This document shows positions 49,761-62,149 of a stretch of DNA of 64,000 nucleotides, one piece after another. A program made the translations under genes and the position numbers. The stretch covers positions 6,511,668-6,575,667 of the forward strand of contig CM067351.1 of NCBI GenBank assembly GCA_034190875.2. Direction: 5' to 3'. Below the pieces are notes generated by a model. The model saw only the letters and a program-made list of their open reading frames with translations, was not told the DNA's origin and ran no database searches. The stretch is from Urechis unicinctus. Taxonomy: Eukaryota; Annelida; Polychaeta; Xenopneusta; Urechidae. Position 1 is the first letter of the stretch, and every line of letters starts with the position of its first letter.

Positions 49761-51429
49761 TTTTCGAACTAATGTGACTGCGTTTGCACATGGCGCTCAT
49801 ATAAATCCATAGAACACTCTCTCCCGTTTATCATTTTACTTGTAAACATCACGAATAGTCCGAACATTGATCTGGGTAATGTTAACCCTTAGACAGTCCT
49901 GATAATAGTTTTGCATCTTGTTGATGACATTGGTTAGTTTTCTGATATTCTATATTTCGTGCTGACTCATGCCTTCCACACAATGCATCATCTGCTGCTT
50001 CTGCTTCACACAATTAATGCGGCAATATTTTCCATCACAATATATTGAACTTAATCGAAATATAATTTTTTATTATCTAGTTCTGTTGTAGGGACTCTAT
50101 TTAGGAGCTTTGATAATATAGGCGATAAGTCAATAGAGTGCATTCGGAAAGGATGAGCGCGGACCGCCGTGCGTGCGTGTGGTGTGGTACGTTATGACAG
50201 TATCCATCCCAACGCGAGGCTGATGACACTGTGGACGTTATGATGCACAACTTGTGCTGGCGTTAGATTCTCTTGCGTTTCATAGTTTGAGTCAGTTTCT
50301 TCGCTGTTAATGACAACACAAGGATATGTGGCTCATATCATATGATGAAATGCTGCCTGGAAGTGGATTGAACCGATATCTGATGCTGTTTAATTTAAAA
50401 TATAGGTTGATGTAAACTAGAGGCGACAAGATGTTTATTTCCCAGTTACTTATTAATGCATTATGGACGAAACCGGGCAGGCAAAACGCCATTCGTTGCT
50501 GCATTCGGGTGTATTTTTTAGTTAATTGACGGCAATTGTTATAACCATCCGTTTCTGACGAGCAATATCATGAGAGATCTAATCTGCAAGATAGGTATCT
50601 GTTTAACTGGGGAACATTTGCAGTGGTAAGCACGCCCCCAGACGTACTATCATTGTATGAGAATATTCATCAATACTACCCTCAACTAAGCGTTTGTATG
50701 GGTAGCATGCTTCTCCCAAAGGGCAGAATGTGCCAGTTAAGGGCCTCAATTAATGGCCTCGTTGTGGCTTGTTATTGGAGCTTCTCTACGTTGTACTATT
50801 AAACAGGCATCCGGCAGTGAATTATGCACGGCTTTGACTGAAATGAAATCAATCAATGCCGAGATTCGACCCGTGAATGAAAAGTGCTTGGAACAACTAA
50901 TCAACAAAGCTACCCTCCCTCAGCGAGGATGAGCAATACCTATTGGCATGATAACTGTGGGAGTGTTGACAAGAAGTCTGACTTCCCTTATTGAATGACT
51001 GAGTAAATAGGACAAATTAAATCAAACACACATGTTATGATATACACAATGTGTAGGAATTCCTATTTGTAAAATATGATCTCGGTGTAAAATGCATCGA
51101 TGTCCGACCATAATAAATCCAAGTTTACATATTATGGTCCCGTTCTAATGATGCTACTGCATTCTTTTCGCCTTCGTCTGGACTGACGCAGCTAGAAAGA
51201 TCGCCTTGTAATGTACAATACGCGTATTGTAGCGACATTGGATCTTCAACTTAGCTGAACGCAAAGTGAATGGTTTATTACTAGCTAGCGTTCATAAGTT
51301 AATTGACCCTTTTGAGAAGCAATGCGGCTTAAAACATATCCAGTCACTATATCCGCAATCAGTGAATATGTCTTAGGACTTAACAATTCGATCAACAAAG
51401 ACAACCAGTAACGGCTATTTTATCGCCTC

Positions 51430-51740
51430 TTTTGTGCGACCCGAATCACGGGCTACGACCAATTTGTCACTGTCAAAAGCGCAGTATGCAGGGGCAGATG
51501 CCTGCTTGAACCTAGTCGGGAAAGAGTGTTTTTTTTTGGGCACTGATTCAGATGGTAGAGTACAATGTGTGGTCAGCTGGCGCAATGCAACGTGGATGAT
51601 AAATGAAAATGACAAGCGCAATGGTCGTTAGATCATGCGGTAATCTTCAGATAACCAGATGGCGCGCTTTTCAAAGATCATAAAACATAAAACAAGAATC
51701 AGTTGTGAAGCGGAATTCTTGGGTAAATTTTGAATGAGAG
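51430..51740. repeat. R2 dispersed repeat copy
   Basis: The counterpart of 9230-9560. Overlapping 65- and 68-codon frames on opposite strands (51415-51631) are not preserved in the other copy and are not called genes. Confidence 0.6.
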
Positions 51741-51953
51741 ATTGTGCAGTGATCTATTCGAGAATGTTATCAGATTAAGTGATTGCCTGCGTAGGGTCAT
51801 TTTGGCTTATTGAGTGAAGACCATCTTTTATGTGGGAATTGAATGGTTTACTGCAAAATGAGAGCACAATTCAAGAATAATATAACTGGTTCTATTTAGA
51901 ATAACCGTTAAATTTGTGTATGCGAACGTGGTTTTTTGGAAGATGCGCTGGCG

Positions 51954-52051
51954 ATGTGTTAAAGTCGCTGATAGACTCAATATTTGTCCAACCTTAAAAC
52001 AAATGTGTTAAAGTCGCTGATAGACTCAATATTTGTCCAACCTTAAAAGTC
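51954..52051. repeat. 49-bp perfect direct repeat, two units
   Basis: The unit starting ATGTGTTAAAGTCGCTGATA and ending CCTTAAAA occurs at 51954 and again at 52003 with no difference that I can see. This indicates a recent local duplication. Confidence 0.95.
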
Positions 52052-52720
52052 TAACACCACCAAACTGAGGCGTGAAGCAGGCGCCTGTAACAAACGCTGG
52101 TTGTCCAAGCGAAGGGATAACTCTTCAAATGTAGGTCTCATCACAACAGCAGTGTATATGTTCAGGTTTATGTTGACTCATGTAAATATCGATTTCGTTT
52201 AATTTAATGGAATGACAAACGTTCTGTCATCAAGTATGTGATATTTGCTTCAATAATATGAATTTATGAGCTATAGACTTTTCGAAATATTGTTTGTGTG
52301 TCCATATAGGTGTGCAGTGTGGACCATATCAAAAGTTTCTCTGGATGCTGCATACTTGGCATTATCGTGCAAATATGAATGTGATGCAGTGCGCAAAATA
52401 ATATAGCGACGATTCACTTTTAGCTAAAAGGGAGACAGTGTTGCTCAGAACAAGTCAATTTGCCAAGAGGAAACCGCCCCTTGGAAGAATTTGCCAAATC
52501 CATACAAACATCTGTTATCATTTTCGCAATTGCAGTTGAGATAATTAGTGTCATGATTATGGCCCGCTTTATGCGACCTCAATCATACTGCCCTCGTTAT
52601 TTGTTGTTGTCTAGAGTATAGATAGCAGGTGTCATCAATTTTTAAATTGATGTTCAGAATGGGACTTCAGGACACAGTGGCCGTCTGTTGCGGTACGACG
52701 TGGATGATAGATGCGGATGA

Positions 52721-52975
52721 CATGAGCGGCTGAAATGGTCAGATCATAAGGACCGATAACCAAGTGGCACGGCATTCAAGCGCTGGTCTACGTGGTTCAT
52801 GCAAGTATCCCAATGGAATATGGACATGTAATCAGTAAGAAGGGAATTTTATAACGTTATGGGGCACATATATTATGATCATGGAGACCGACAACGTCAC
52901 TGAAATTGTTCAGGAACCATTTAAAAGGATTAGTGTTTCATTTCAAACGGCCCCTTAATATTCAACAACATTCAT
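52721..52975. repeat. Duplication arm B, second part
   Basis: The counterpart of 528-770, sharing ACCGATAACCAAGTGGCA and GAGACCGACAACGTCACTGA. Similarity stops at about 52968/765 (TTAATATTCAACAA). Confidence 0.9.
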
Positions 52976-53500
52976 CTGGATTGATTTTTATAAAATAAAT
53001 ATCGAACTAACAAGTCAAATTAATTTTCTTAAAACACGTTTTATATTGCCATTTTTGCTGCCATGCTTTATCTTATAATTTGGATACATATCAAAGTTTG
53101 TCATGTTAATCAAGAGCTACTAGGCAAATGCAAATATACAACAAATATCAGATGTTGAACGATTGGTAAGTTCAAATAGATCGATGGCAACCACAACCGT
53201 TTAATTGTATGATCTTTCATGTGAAATTTGTATATTATAGCCATGTAAAACGGTTTTCTGAACTGCCACGCTAAGTCCACCTGGGCATACAAGTAGGTGG
53301 AAGTACTCTAAATGACTTAATTCTGCAGACAATCACTCGAGGATACTAGTGTACAACAACATTCTATCAAGTTTTATCAATATTTGATAACTGTGAAAAT
53401 ATCAGGATTAAGTTTCTGTCAAACAATCCCCGTCCTGACACGAGTAGAGTTGCAAGTTGAATACGTCAGTCCCTGGTTGCATCCTAGAGTCTAATTATTA
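52976..53500. other. No gene recognised
   Basis: Unlike the corresponding 3.4 kb of arm A (771-4175). Only a 60-codon minus-strand frame without motifs is present. Confidence 0.45.
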
Positions 53501-53539
53501 ATTGTACCATGTACATTCGGTACATAGAGTCAATAGGAT

Positions 53540-54440
53540 ATTATGATGATAAAGTTTACATGCTGAATAGAAATTGTCGTACCTCATTGGAAGATCTATA
53601 TAGAAGTACCTCAGGGCTCTCCCCTGGAGGAACTCTGTGCTCGTCACGTCATTGACCGGCATGGGTTTGCTGATGACAGCCAGTTTTACACACTCAAAAG
53701 GCTTGCTCTAATGCAAAGATGGAGAAATGTGTGACAGATGTTAGGGTATGGATGATCAATAACAAACTGAACGATGCATGGTATTCCCGGGAAAGAATTC
53801 AAGACAGTTGTATACATTGCTAGTGTGAGTCGGCGATGAAATCATCACACCCAAAGTCACAGTGCGAAAACTTTGTGCAGTTTTTGATATTGAACTGCAC
53901 ATGGAAGCTCGAGTGAATCATGTCATCAAGGGAGTCTACTACCTCCTGAGACGGATTGCGCTCATTCGGAGCTTCCAGACACATGATGCATGCGCTAAGA
54001 TCATCCACGCAACCGTTACCACTAAAATTGCTTTCAACAATGGATAATTGGCTGGATTGCCAGACAACACCCTAGCACGATTACAGGTTGCCCAAAACAA
54101 TGCCAAAATGAGCACTGAGGTCAACATCATATTCATGGACATTAGTTGTACCAGGATCTATCCTCCAGCGCGGTAGCCACTCCTCTAGTGTCTGCAAATA
54201 TCGGACCTCAGCAGGCTGTGATAATGTTATAAGATGAGCCTGATGCATTTGTATTCAAACAAGCGTATAATTGATCATGTTGCCACAAATGAATTTTGAC
54301 TGCTTTACACATATAATTCAATAACTATTTTTCACTCTTTTATATTTATAAATATATGCCAAAACATTTTATGTGTAGCGCATAAAAACATTTCATTTGT
54401 AATGTTGCCCCGCATAAATCGATTAATTATTATTATTTTA
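53540..54440 (+). pseudogene. LINE reverse transcriptase fragment, copy 2
   Basis: The duplicate of 4230-5390, with the same motifs but more decayed. It has the region before the catalytic block and FADDSQFYT (about 53660-53690), the helix VWMINNKLN, and a shortened C-terminal part (about 54130-54260) that lacks some of the WNSLP segment. An ATT-rich tail is near 54425-54445. It is shorter than copy 1 because of internal deletions, including the region around 54090-54120. Minus-strand open frames at 53820-54142 are antisense shadows. Confidence 0.85.
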
Positions 54441-55480
54441 ATTATAAGTATACTTGCCCCGCATGATTTATGTTGCAAACCACCGAAAGAGTGAGTAAAT
54501 AATAATGGCGTTCAATCCTAATAGCTTTTGCGCAACTGCGGTTGTGCAGAGTGTATTGAAAACTCCGTTACTGACTTGGTCTTAATATGGACCAATGTAC
54601 TTATCATCAACGACGTCATATACTAAAATGAGATAATTATTGTAGAGATGCATTGTTTTGCAGCGCTATCTACAAGTAGGAACGATGCGGATATCATGGC
54701 ACGCACGGCATAGACAAAGCATACAAGACTATGTGATTATCGCGTCTAATAATTATATCGTATAATAGGATATTTACAGTTGCTTTGAAACAGTGCTGTA
54801 TATTACAACTTACAAGATTTAGTAGTAAAGAAGCTGTTTTTGTGCACAGACTGCGAATTGTCTTATTGTAGATTATGACACTGTACTGGTTGTCTTATTG
54901 TAGATTATGACGCTGTACTGGTCGTCCTCAACTGTACTTGAATAATCAATAAATTGCAGTGGCGGGTTATCGAATGGAAGGTCTTCATCCAACCTCTCCA
55001 TGTTTCAGGTGTAATATATCTACTGCAATGAATAAATCTACTGCATGAATTGCACGAATTAAAAGAAATTTAAATCTCTTTTCTTTTGTGATTCACATTT
55101 AAAGTCCATAAAAAGCAATTAGTTCTAGTGATAATCAATACGGAAAAAATAAATAAATTGCATATCATCTTTGATGTGGATATAATCTGCTTCGACAGGT
55201 CCTGTATTTTTCGTTTTGTGAGATAAGGCCCTGCAAGTCCTCTTGTCAGCTAATTTAATGTTTGTACATTGTGTTTATGCCGCATAAGCGCCAAACAGGC
55301 AGATTAAAGGGAACAATGTGTTATCATTTGACAAAGCATGATGGATTGCCGAATTACATTCGATTTATATATTGACATTCGCACTTAATCCCATCTTTTA
55401 AAGTGAATTATCCGAAATCCCCTCAGGACACGATTAAAACATGGATCATCAACGTTCTTGCAGGTTCGTAAATATAACCT
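54441..55480. repeat. Duplication arm B, last part
   Basis: The counterpart of 5391-6300. It contains about 300 bases (54560-54855) not present in arm A and only two units of the 32-bp minisatellite (54857-54925). Homology fades near 55470, at TCATCAACG.TTCTTGCAGGT. Confidence 0.82.
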
Positions 55481-55511
55481 TTTAAATTCAGTTTGCAACA
55501 TAATTTTGCAT

Positions 55512-56010
55512 GTAGTTACAAATTGGAAAAATCCGAAAGAGGATTGCATGCAATTTTTGAAGGATTTGTTAGGCAGACCTAAGGCAGAAGATGATTTTGT
55601 TTTGTTTATGATTAAACTTTGATTGCTGTTCACTTGCCTATCTAGGGTCACACTTAAATTCTACAAAAAAATGTATCCACAATATAGGCATTCAGAGTTG
55701 ATTTGGCTGATTTAAATTGACTTAAATAGACTGAATGTATTGACCTCATAATGGTTAACAATATACAGAAATCAATGATCAGGATATCATTATCAAGCAA
55801 AGCATATCTACAGATAAATTTGAACATGATCAGCAGGGACTACGAGGACAGCAGTGTACGCCCATAATAACATGAGTTACAAATTAGGCATCTGCATGCA
55901 ATTTTCTGAAGGATTTGTTAAAGACCTAACCCTCAATAGAGTTGATTTGAGACTGAATTTGTCAAGATCAGGATATCTTATCAAGTAGACAGATTAAATT
56001 TAACAACATG
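55512..56010. repeat. Degenerate local duplication
   Basis: 55512-55830 and 55873-56010 share ordered phrases: AGTTACAAATT, TGCATGCAATTTT.TGAAGGATTTGTTA, GACCTAA, AGAGTTGATTTG and GATCAGGATATC. The second copy is shorter. No gene is recognised; the 88-codon minus-strand frame at 55385-55651 lacks motifs. Confidence 0.7.
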
Positions 56011-56412
56011 TTTGCACTATCAGTAATACTTTCAAGAGGTCCAGCCTTGGTGGGTTTCCATAAGGACACAATTAGAGAATCCATACAACAGCTTGTCCAT
56101 ATGATTCAGCAAAAGATGATTCTCCTGCTGTGCCCCAGCTATAGTTACACACATAAAATTAACTTGTCAAACTGTCTATCAGTCTTATATCATAAGAAAT
56201 AAAAGAAGTCTATGTAATACATTACACAACATTAATTCTTGCCAACCTGATAAGGTTGATCATCAATACACAAGTCACATGGATCAATCGCTTGTTATTA
56301 AGTACAGGAAGTAAGAACTTATACTCTCTCATGTTGATTCTGTGACAAAACATTCACCAGATGTTCAGAATAAGTCTACAGTTCAGTCATCAGCAACAGG
56401 GCTGGAAATTAA

Positions 56413-56463
56413 CTAAAATGGCCACCCGTCCTGACCTGTCCCGATAACGGGTGGCCATTTTAG
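56413..56463. repeat. 17-bp perfect inverted repeat
   Basis: CTAAAATGGCCACCCGT (56413-56429) is followed after 17 bases by its exact reverse complement (56447-56463). The surrounding GGCTGGAAATTAA and TGTTAACCGGGC suggest the hairpin is part of a small repeat element. No protein is nearby. Confidence 0.9.
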
Positions 56464-56539
56464 ATGTTAACCGGGCTCAAGGAATTTTACACCTTCAAAC
56501 AAAAAAGATGCCATGTTAGGCGAACCCTAGTTTGGTTAC

Positions 56540-56785
56540 ATACTAGGCTGGTGATAAGAACCCCAAGTCAGTGTCACGATTAGTTGTTGATAAGATCCCT
56601 AGGTCAGTGACATACTGGGATGGTGATAAGAACCCTAGGTCAGTGTCATGATGAGTTGGTGATAAGTACCCCAGGTCAGTGAGATACTGGGCCGGTGATA
56701 AGAACCCCAGGTCAGTGTCACGATGGGCTGGTAATAAAGAGAATCCCAGGTCTGTGTCATGCTGGGCTGGTGATGAAGAGTTGAT
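56540..56785. repeat. ~43-bp minisatellite
   Basis: About six units containing GGCTGGTGATAAGAACCCCA and GGTCAGTGTCA. They vary by substitution and small indels, and alternate in a higher-order fashion (GTGTCACGAT versus GTGACATACT). Confidence 0.92.
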
Positions 56786-57095
56786 ATGAATTGCAGATAA
56801 ATACAGAGCAGATTAAGTGTACATCAATGTGACACTGTACACAGGTGCATACATCATAACTGCAGGACCATCAATTAGGACCAGGTGGAGCTTAACAGTC
56901 TTCCTGGGTAAACAGAACCTCTGATAAAAATCTTCTACTTAAACTGACTGATGACCCAAACTCACACACAACCAATACAGATAAAACTCATTGTTTTGGT
57001 CATTTTTGTCATTCTGCTGGTTTTATGACAATTAGACAAAACATGTCTTTTTAAGCCCCAGTGATTGATATATCTCAACAGGATATAATAAAAAC

Positions 57096-58588
57096 AGAAG
57101 CCAAAACATTTGTAAACAGTAGTGAAGCCAAAACATTAATGAAGCCACAACATTGATGAAGCCACAACAGTGGTGAAGCCACAATATTGGTGAAGCCACA
57201 ACATTGGTGAAGCCACAGTTTTGATGAAGCCACAGTATTTGGGAAGCCACAATAATGGTAAAGCCGCACATTACTGATGCCACAGTGTTTTTGTGAAGCC
57301 ACAATATTGGTGAAGTCACAATATTGATGAAGCCACGATATCATTGAATCCACAACACTGGTGAAGCCCGCAACATTGGTACACACATTGGTGCATACAA
57401 CTGATGAAGCCACAACACTGGTGAAGCCACTTCATTGTACAACATTGGTGAAAACACAACACTGGTGAAGCCACTTCATTGTTGATGCCACAGTATTGGT
57501 GAAGCCAACAAATTGGTAAAGCCAAAAATTGGTAAAGCCAAAATATTGATGAAGCCACAGTATTGGTGAAGCCACAGTATTGGTGAAACCACAACATTGG
57601 TGAAGCCGCAACAATGTTGAAGCCACAACACTGGTGTAGCCACAACACTGGTGAAGCCACAATATTGAAAAAGCCACAGTATTGGAGAAGCCACAACATT
57701 TGTGAAGCCAAAATATTGCTGAAGCCATTACACTGATGAAGCCACAACCATGGTGAAGCCATAGTATTGGAGAGGCCACAGTATTGGAGAAGCCACAATA
57801 TTAATGAAGCCATAGTACTGGTGAAGCCACAACATTGGTGAAACCACCACAATGTAGAAGCCAAAATATTGATGAAGCCACAATATTAGTGAAGCTACAA
57901 CATTGGTGAAAGCACAACACTGGTAAAGCCACAAACTTGGTGAAGCCACAATCTTGGTGATGCCAAAATATTGGTAAAGCCGGAACACTGGTGAAGCCAC
58001 AACACTGGTGAAGCCACAACACTGGTGAAGCCACAACAATGATGAAGCCAAAATATTGATGAAGCCACAGTATTGGTGAAGCTACAACATTGGTGAAAAC
58101 ACAACACTGGTGAAGCCACCTCATTGTTGATACCACAGTATTGGAGAAGCCAAAAAATGGTAAAGCCACAACACTGGTGAAGCCGCAACATTGGTGAAGC
58201 CAAAATATTGATGAAGCCATAACATTGATGAAGCCACAACACTGGGGAAGTCACAACATTTGGTGAAGCCAAAATATTGGTGTAGCCACAGTATTGGTGA
58301 AGCCACAGTATTGGTGAAACCACAACATTGGTGAAGCCATAACATTGATGAAGCCACAACACTGGGAGAAGTCACAACATTTGGTGAAGCCAAATATTGG
58401 TATAGCCACAGTATTGGTGAAGCCACAGTATTGGTGAAACCACAACATTGGTGAAGCCACTGTATTGGTAAAGCCACAATATTGGTGAAACCACAGTATT
58501 GATGAAGCCGCAATATTATTGAAGCCACAGTATTGGTGAAGCCACAATATGGTGGAGCCACAAAACTGGTGAAGCCACAATATTGATG
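57096..58588. repeat. 17-bp minisatellite, ~1.5 kb
   Basis: About 88 units of a 17-bp sequence, consensus GAAGCCACAACATTGGT. Common variants are GAAGCCACAGTATTGGT and GAAGCCAAAATATTGAT. Higher-order blocks are visible: 57540-57600, 58020-58090, 58270-58340 and 58400-58460 share long runs of the same variant order. Because 17 is not a multiple of 3, all three minus-strand frames read the same 17-residue cycle (WLHQCCGFTNVVASPI-like) and stay open for long distances. Those open frames are by-products of the repeat, not proteins. Confidence 0.97.
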
Positions 58589-58674
58589 AAGTTGTGCATT
58601 TACTATTAACATGCATGCAGAAGAATTATTATGGTGGTTTAGCACCTTAATGTTGCAAATGTAACTCATCATGT

Positions 58675-58755
58675 AGAATAGTGAGGAGGTCATGTGGCTT
58701 CATCTACATTGCTGTCGGTAACGTAGTTGAAGCCACATGACCTCATCACTATTCT
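58675..58755. repeat. Hairpin sharing the minisatellite word
   Basis: 28-base arms (58675-58702 and 58728-58755) are reverse complements with one mismatch, and the stem continues a few bases inwards. The inner arm contains GTGGCTTCA and TGAAGCCAC, which is the core of the 17-bp unit of the adjacent array. The hairpin starts about 87 bases after the array ends. Confidence 0.93.
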
Positions 58756-61700
58756 TATGTTAAACTATACATTTATCTCAAATCACCAAATGTCTTTTCA
58801 CTAAGTAAGAGCCTAGTGGTCCTAAAGCAAAACACTGCTCCCTTTGATATGAGGAGGTATCATGCAGAGATAGATGAGCATAATTGTGATGTTTGGACAG
58901 CTGATACTGTTGCCCATCTTGAACAAATAAATTTCCTAAATAGGGCAGATTAACCAACACAGAGGATATGTATCTCCAATATGATTAAATTGAGATACTG
59001 GGTCCATAATATTAAACCCAGAACAGGAGGTAAAGCAGTTAATCACTACCAGATCGTGAATGCTGCTGAGCAAAATGTCATCACAAACACCTAGACAATC
59101 TCACAGCCTAACAATAACGACAGAATGCCGATGGCTAGTAAACTCTGCTGCTTTTGACACTTACAAGTTATGACAGCATTTAATCATAGCGTTTATAGTA
59201 TAACATTGTATTCAATGACACACCAGGGCTGAACAATATCCCCCAAACCCACTTGTCAAGCAGCAACAGTCCATTGCCAAGTAGTTATGCAAAAAGTTTA
59301 AGCATTTGAGCCTAATAATTTAAGTTTTTAAGAAATGATTCACCCAAACAACCATAAGCTAAAAGTAACTTTCCTTGAACAAGCAAATTTAATTTGCTTT
59401 TATCTAGCAAGTCAGGGGTCAAAGCCATAAAGCTATGAGTTAAAGTTTGCAAGATTTGGTCAATGTAAAGTTTCTATCCTAGCATTATAAGAAAAGTGCC
59501 ATCAAGAATTATTCCCCATTGAGATAATCACTCAGGTATTGCAGTGCTGATATTTACTTTGTAAGTGATCATCAATATAACAGTGATTCATGTTTAATTT
59601 GAAACAGGTATTCCCTATTTGGTTAGCATAGCTAATGAGATTATCTTACAATAATAAGGTCACAAAGGGCTGATAGTTGGTTTGTAAGTGACAATCAATA
59701 TAAGAGTGCCTTGCATTATCAAAAAAATGTTACACCAAAGTTAACAAGCAGACAGATGGACAGGGCAAAACTGTGCTGAGGAGCATAACTATTAATGGTT
59801 ACTGCCTAATGGTCCCATAAATTATACCTTACAAGTGGCAAGCAACAGGTCCAGGATGGGCAACAACAAAAGTGACCTCCCAAGCCATGCCTAACCAGGC
59901 AGTTTGTTACATCTTGGGAACTGCACTGTTCTAAAAAGGCCTCATGTGTGAGTTGGGGCTTCAGATATGCTTAATAACCCTTCAACACTAGACCAGATGC
60001 ACAGTGCTTAAGACTAACTGACAGATGACCATGTCATTTATAGCTTATGCATGATATATTCAAATGATGTGATTGTACCATTGAACAATTGTTTGGATTA
60101 CACACATTGAACATTTGACAACAATTTTATTACCAATATTGATGTGGCAGATACCCAGACAAAAGAGGCTCTTGACTTCAAAAACCTACTTAGGGTCTGA
60201 TTATTTCCCTAGCCGCTGTGGAACTTGGCTGTAAACTCATACCAGCACAGTTGTTTTGGATAGCTATTATTGAGATCTAAAGGATCACTCTGCTGAGTAA
60301 TTGATAGCAAAAGTGTGACTCTGTCCATGACTGAACTATCATTTAACACATAATCAAACTTATAGGAATGTAATAAAGAACTCATGTTTTAGTGTATTAC
60401 AATGATACATCATATTAACAGATCATGCTATTTCCATGTTAAGGGTAGCATTACTGATGCAAGTATATAATTCAAGGATGTGGAAAGCAAAATATCAATC
60501 TTCAACCTTGGAAAAATAAATCACATTTGAAAGAGTAACCCCACCCCACTAACACAGAGCCACCAGCGCATGTCCGCTGTCACAATCTGGCAATGTTTAC
60601 ATCTGACAGATGAGGCAAAAGCCGTTCGCTAAAATGGCCAATAGTCAATACGGTTAAATAAACGTTAGGAAATACATTTAAAAACAAATCAATGGTAATC
60701 GGTAGATCTGTCCAACCAAGCTGCAGGCATCTAGTCCTATTAACGTGGTATCTGGGTATTGTTGGAAAAGTGTAAGTGATCGGTAAGAGTGAGTCTGAAC
60801 GGTAGAGCCCACGTGCGGAACAGCCTGGTGAAGCTCGCTAACCACTGTAAACTAGGGGCATTTCATAATTTGTCGTACATGAAATTTCTTTCCACAGCAA
60901 TAACGTTCATTGTCACATTAATGATATTCAATATTTAAACGTTGGAATCATACTGACCAGATTAGAATCAAATGTAAAGAGAGCGTGTAAAATGGTCATG
61001 GCTGACCGATATACTTTGTTTATACTCGCTCCTGTACCGGAAATTCCATGCGGTATGGAAAGCTTGAATTGTTACAATCCCAAAATATACCTTCAGCTTG
61101 AGCCCGCGGATGCGTTCGTGGGGACAATTTGATTTTAAGACATGAGCAAACTGATAACATATAACGATCTGGCTAATCATTCCCTTGTCAAAAACAGTAC
61201 GTTGATAAGATATGATTTCATTTATTACTTGAAACATTGCACATCATAGATCGAGAAAACCAGTGAGATTCAGCGAGATTCGCCAAACGTTTTGAATGCT
61301 GATCTGCGTCTCGAATTCCCTGCTTAAGTGCTTCATTTGTTCTTATTTATCTAGATAAAAACTATCAAACTGATATATATTGAGAACAAAACACCAAAAA
61401 TGAATTGACAAAGACTTACAACCCCGGATTTCCCAGTAAAATCGCCATTTTTTTTATATCCGTCGGTAAAGATATTTGAGCGTGTGCCGCCAGTTTTTCG
61501 TTAGACTGCTGATTTATATATTCATTCAAAATTTGTATGTTCTTCATTTCAAGCGATAATTTGAAACAAAGAATTGTTCATTGAAGTTAAAAGTCGCACA
61601 AATCATGAATCTAAGTTTGAAGCAAATATACATCGAACAAAGCCAAATAATGACCGATTACTCAACATGGCCAAAATGGTCGTTAAGTCCAAAATGTAAA

Positions 61701-62149
61701 TTCAGGGAAAGGCAGTTAAAGCCAAAAAAAGTGGATAGTTACACCGAATAATAAGTTTCCAACATTAGGCGGAGTAGTAGCAAACAAAGTTACAATTTGG
61801 TGGGGAAGCGCAGTTGTGTAAGCCTATGAGATGACGCTGACTATTTTGGCGCGAAGTGCCATGATCATCGTCCAAAATAGGTCACGATTCTTCAAACGGT
61901 TTTTGCAATGACAGTCACTGCTAGTTGAAATACATGTTAATTCGTATTAACTATACAATATCTAATGACATTGCAATAAAATAGTCATGATGTAGTTTGA
62001 ATTGATACTTCATACATACAGGATGTCCGCAAAACACGGAATGGACGCTTTGGTGTATTACAGCTGTCATTAGGAATAGTATCCAGTATCCAATTAGGGT
62101 CATGCATCAGGCTTTATTTAATCTTCTCTTTAACATTAAATCATAAATA
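58756..62149. other. No gene recognised
   Basis: 3.4 kb without motif-bearing open frames; 60968-61237 on the minus strand (89 codons) is the longest and is not recognised. A small inverted repeat, CTATTTTGG/CCAAAATAG, lies at 61841-61880. I see no partner elsewhere in the window. Confidence 0.5.

Larger units (their letters stand above)
49761..52720. other. 2.96-kb segment missing from arm A
   Basis: This lies between two blocks that are adjacent in arm A. It holds an R2-like repeat copy (51430-51740), a 49-bp direct repeat (51954-52051) and no recognisable gene. Its right end (52680-52720: ACGTGGATGATAGATG) resembles 51590-51605 (ACGTGGATGATAAATG), so R2 sequence may have been duplicated within it. 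Insertion here or deletion in arm A are both possible. Confidence 0.6.

Noticed and set aside
57316-58693. Several overlapping 100-190 codon minus-strand frames
   Set aside because: They exist in all three frames because of the 17-bp tandem repeat and share the same cycle; no start, domain or unique sequence supports them.
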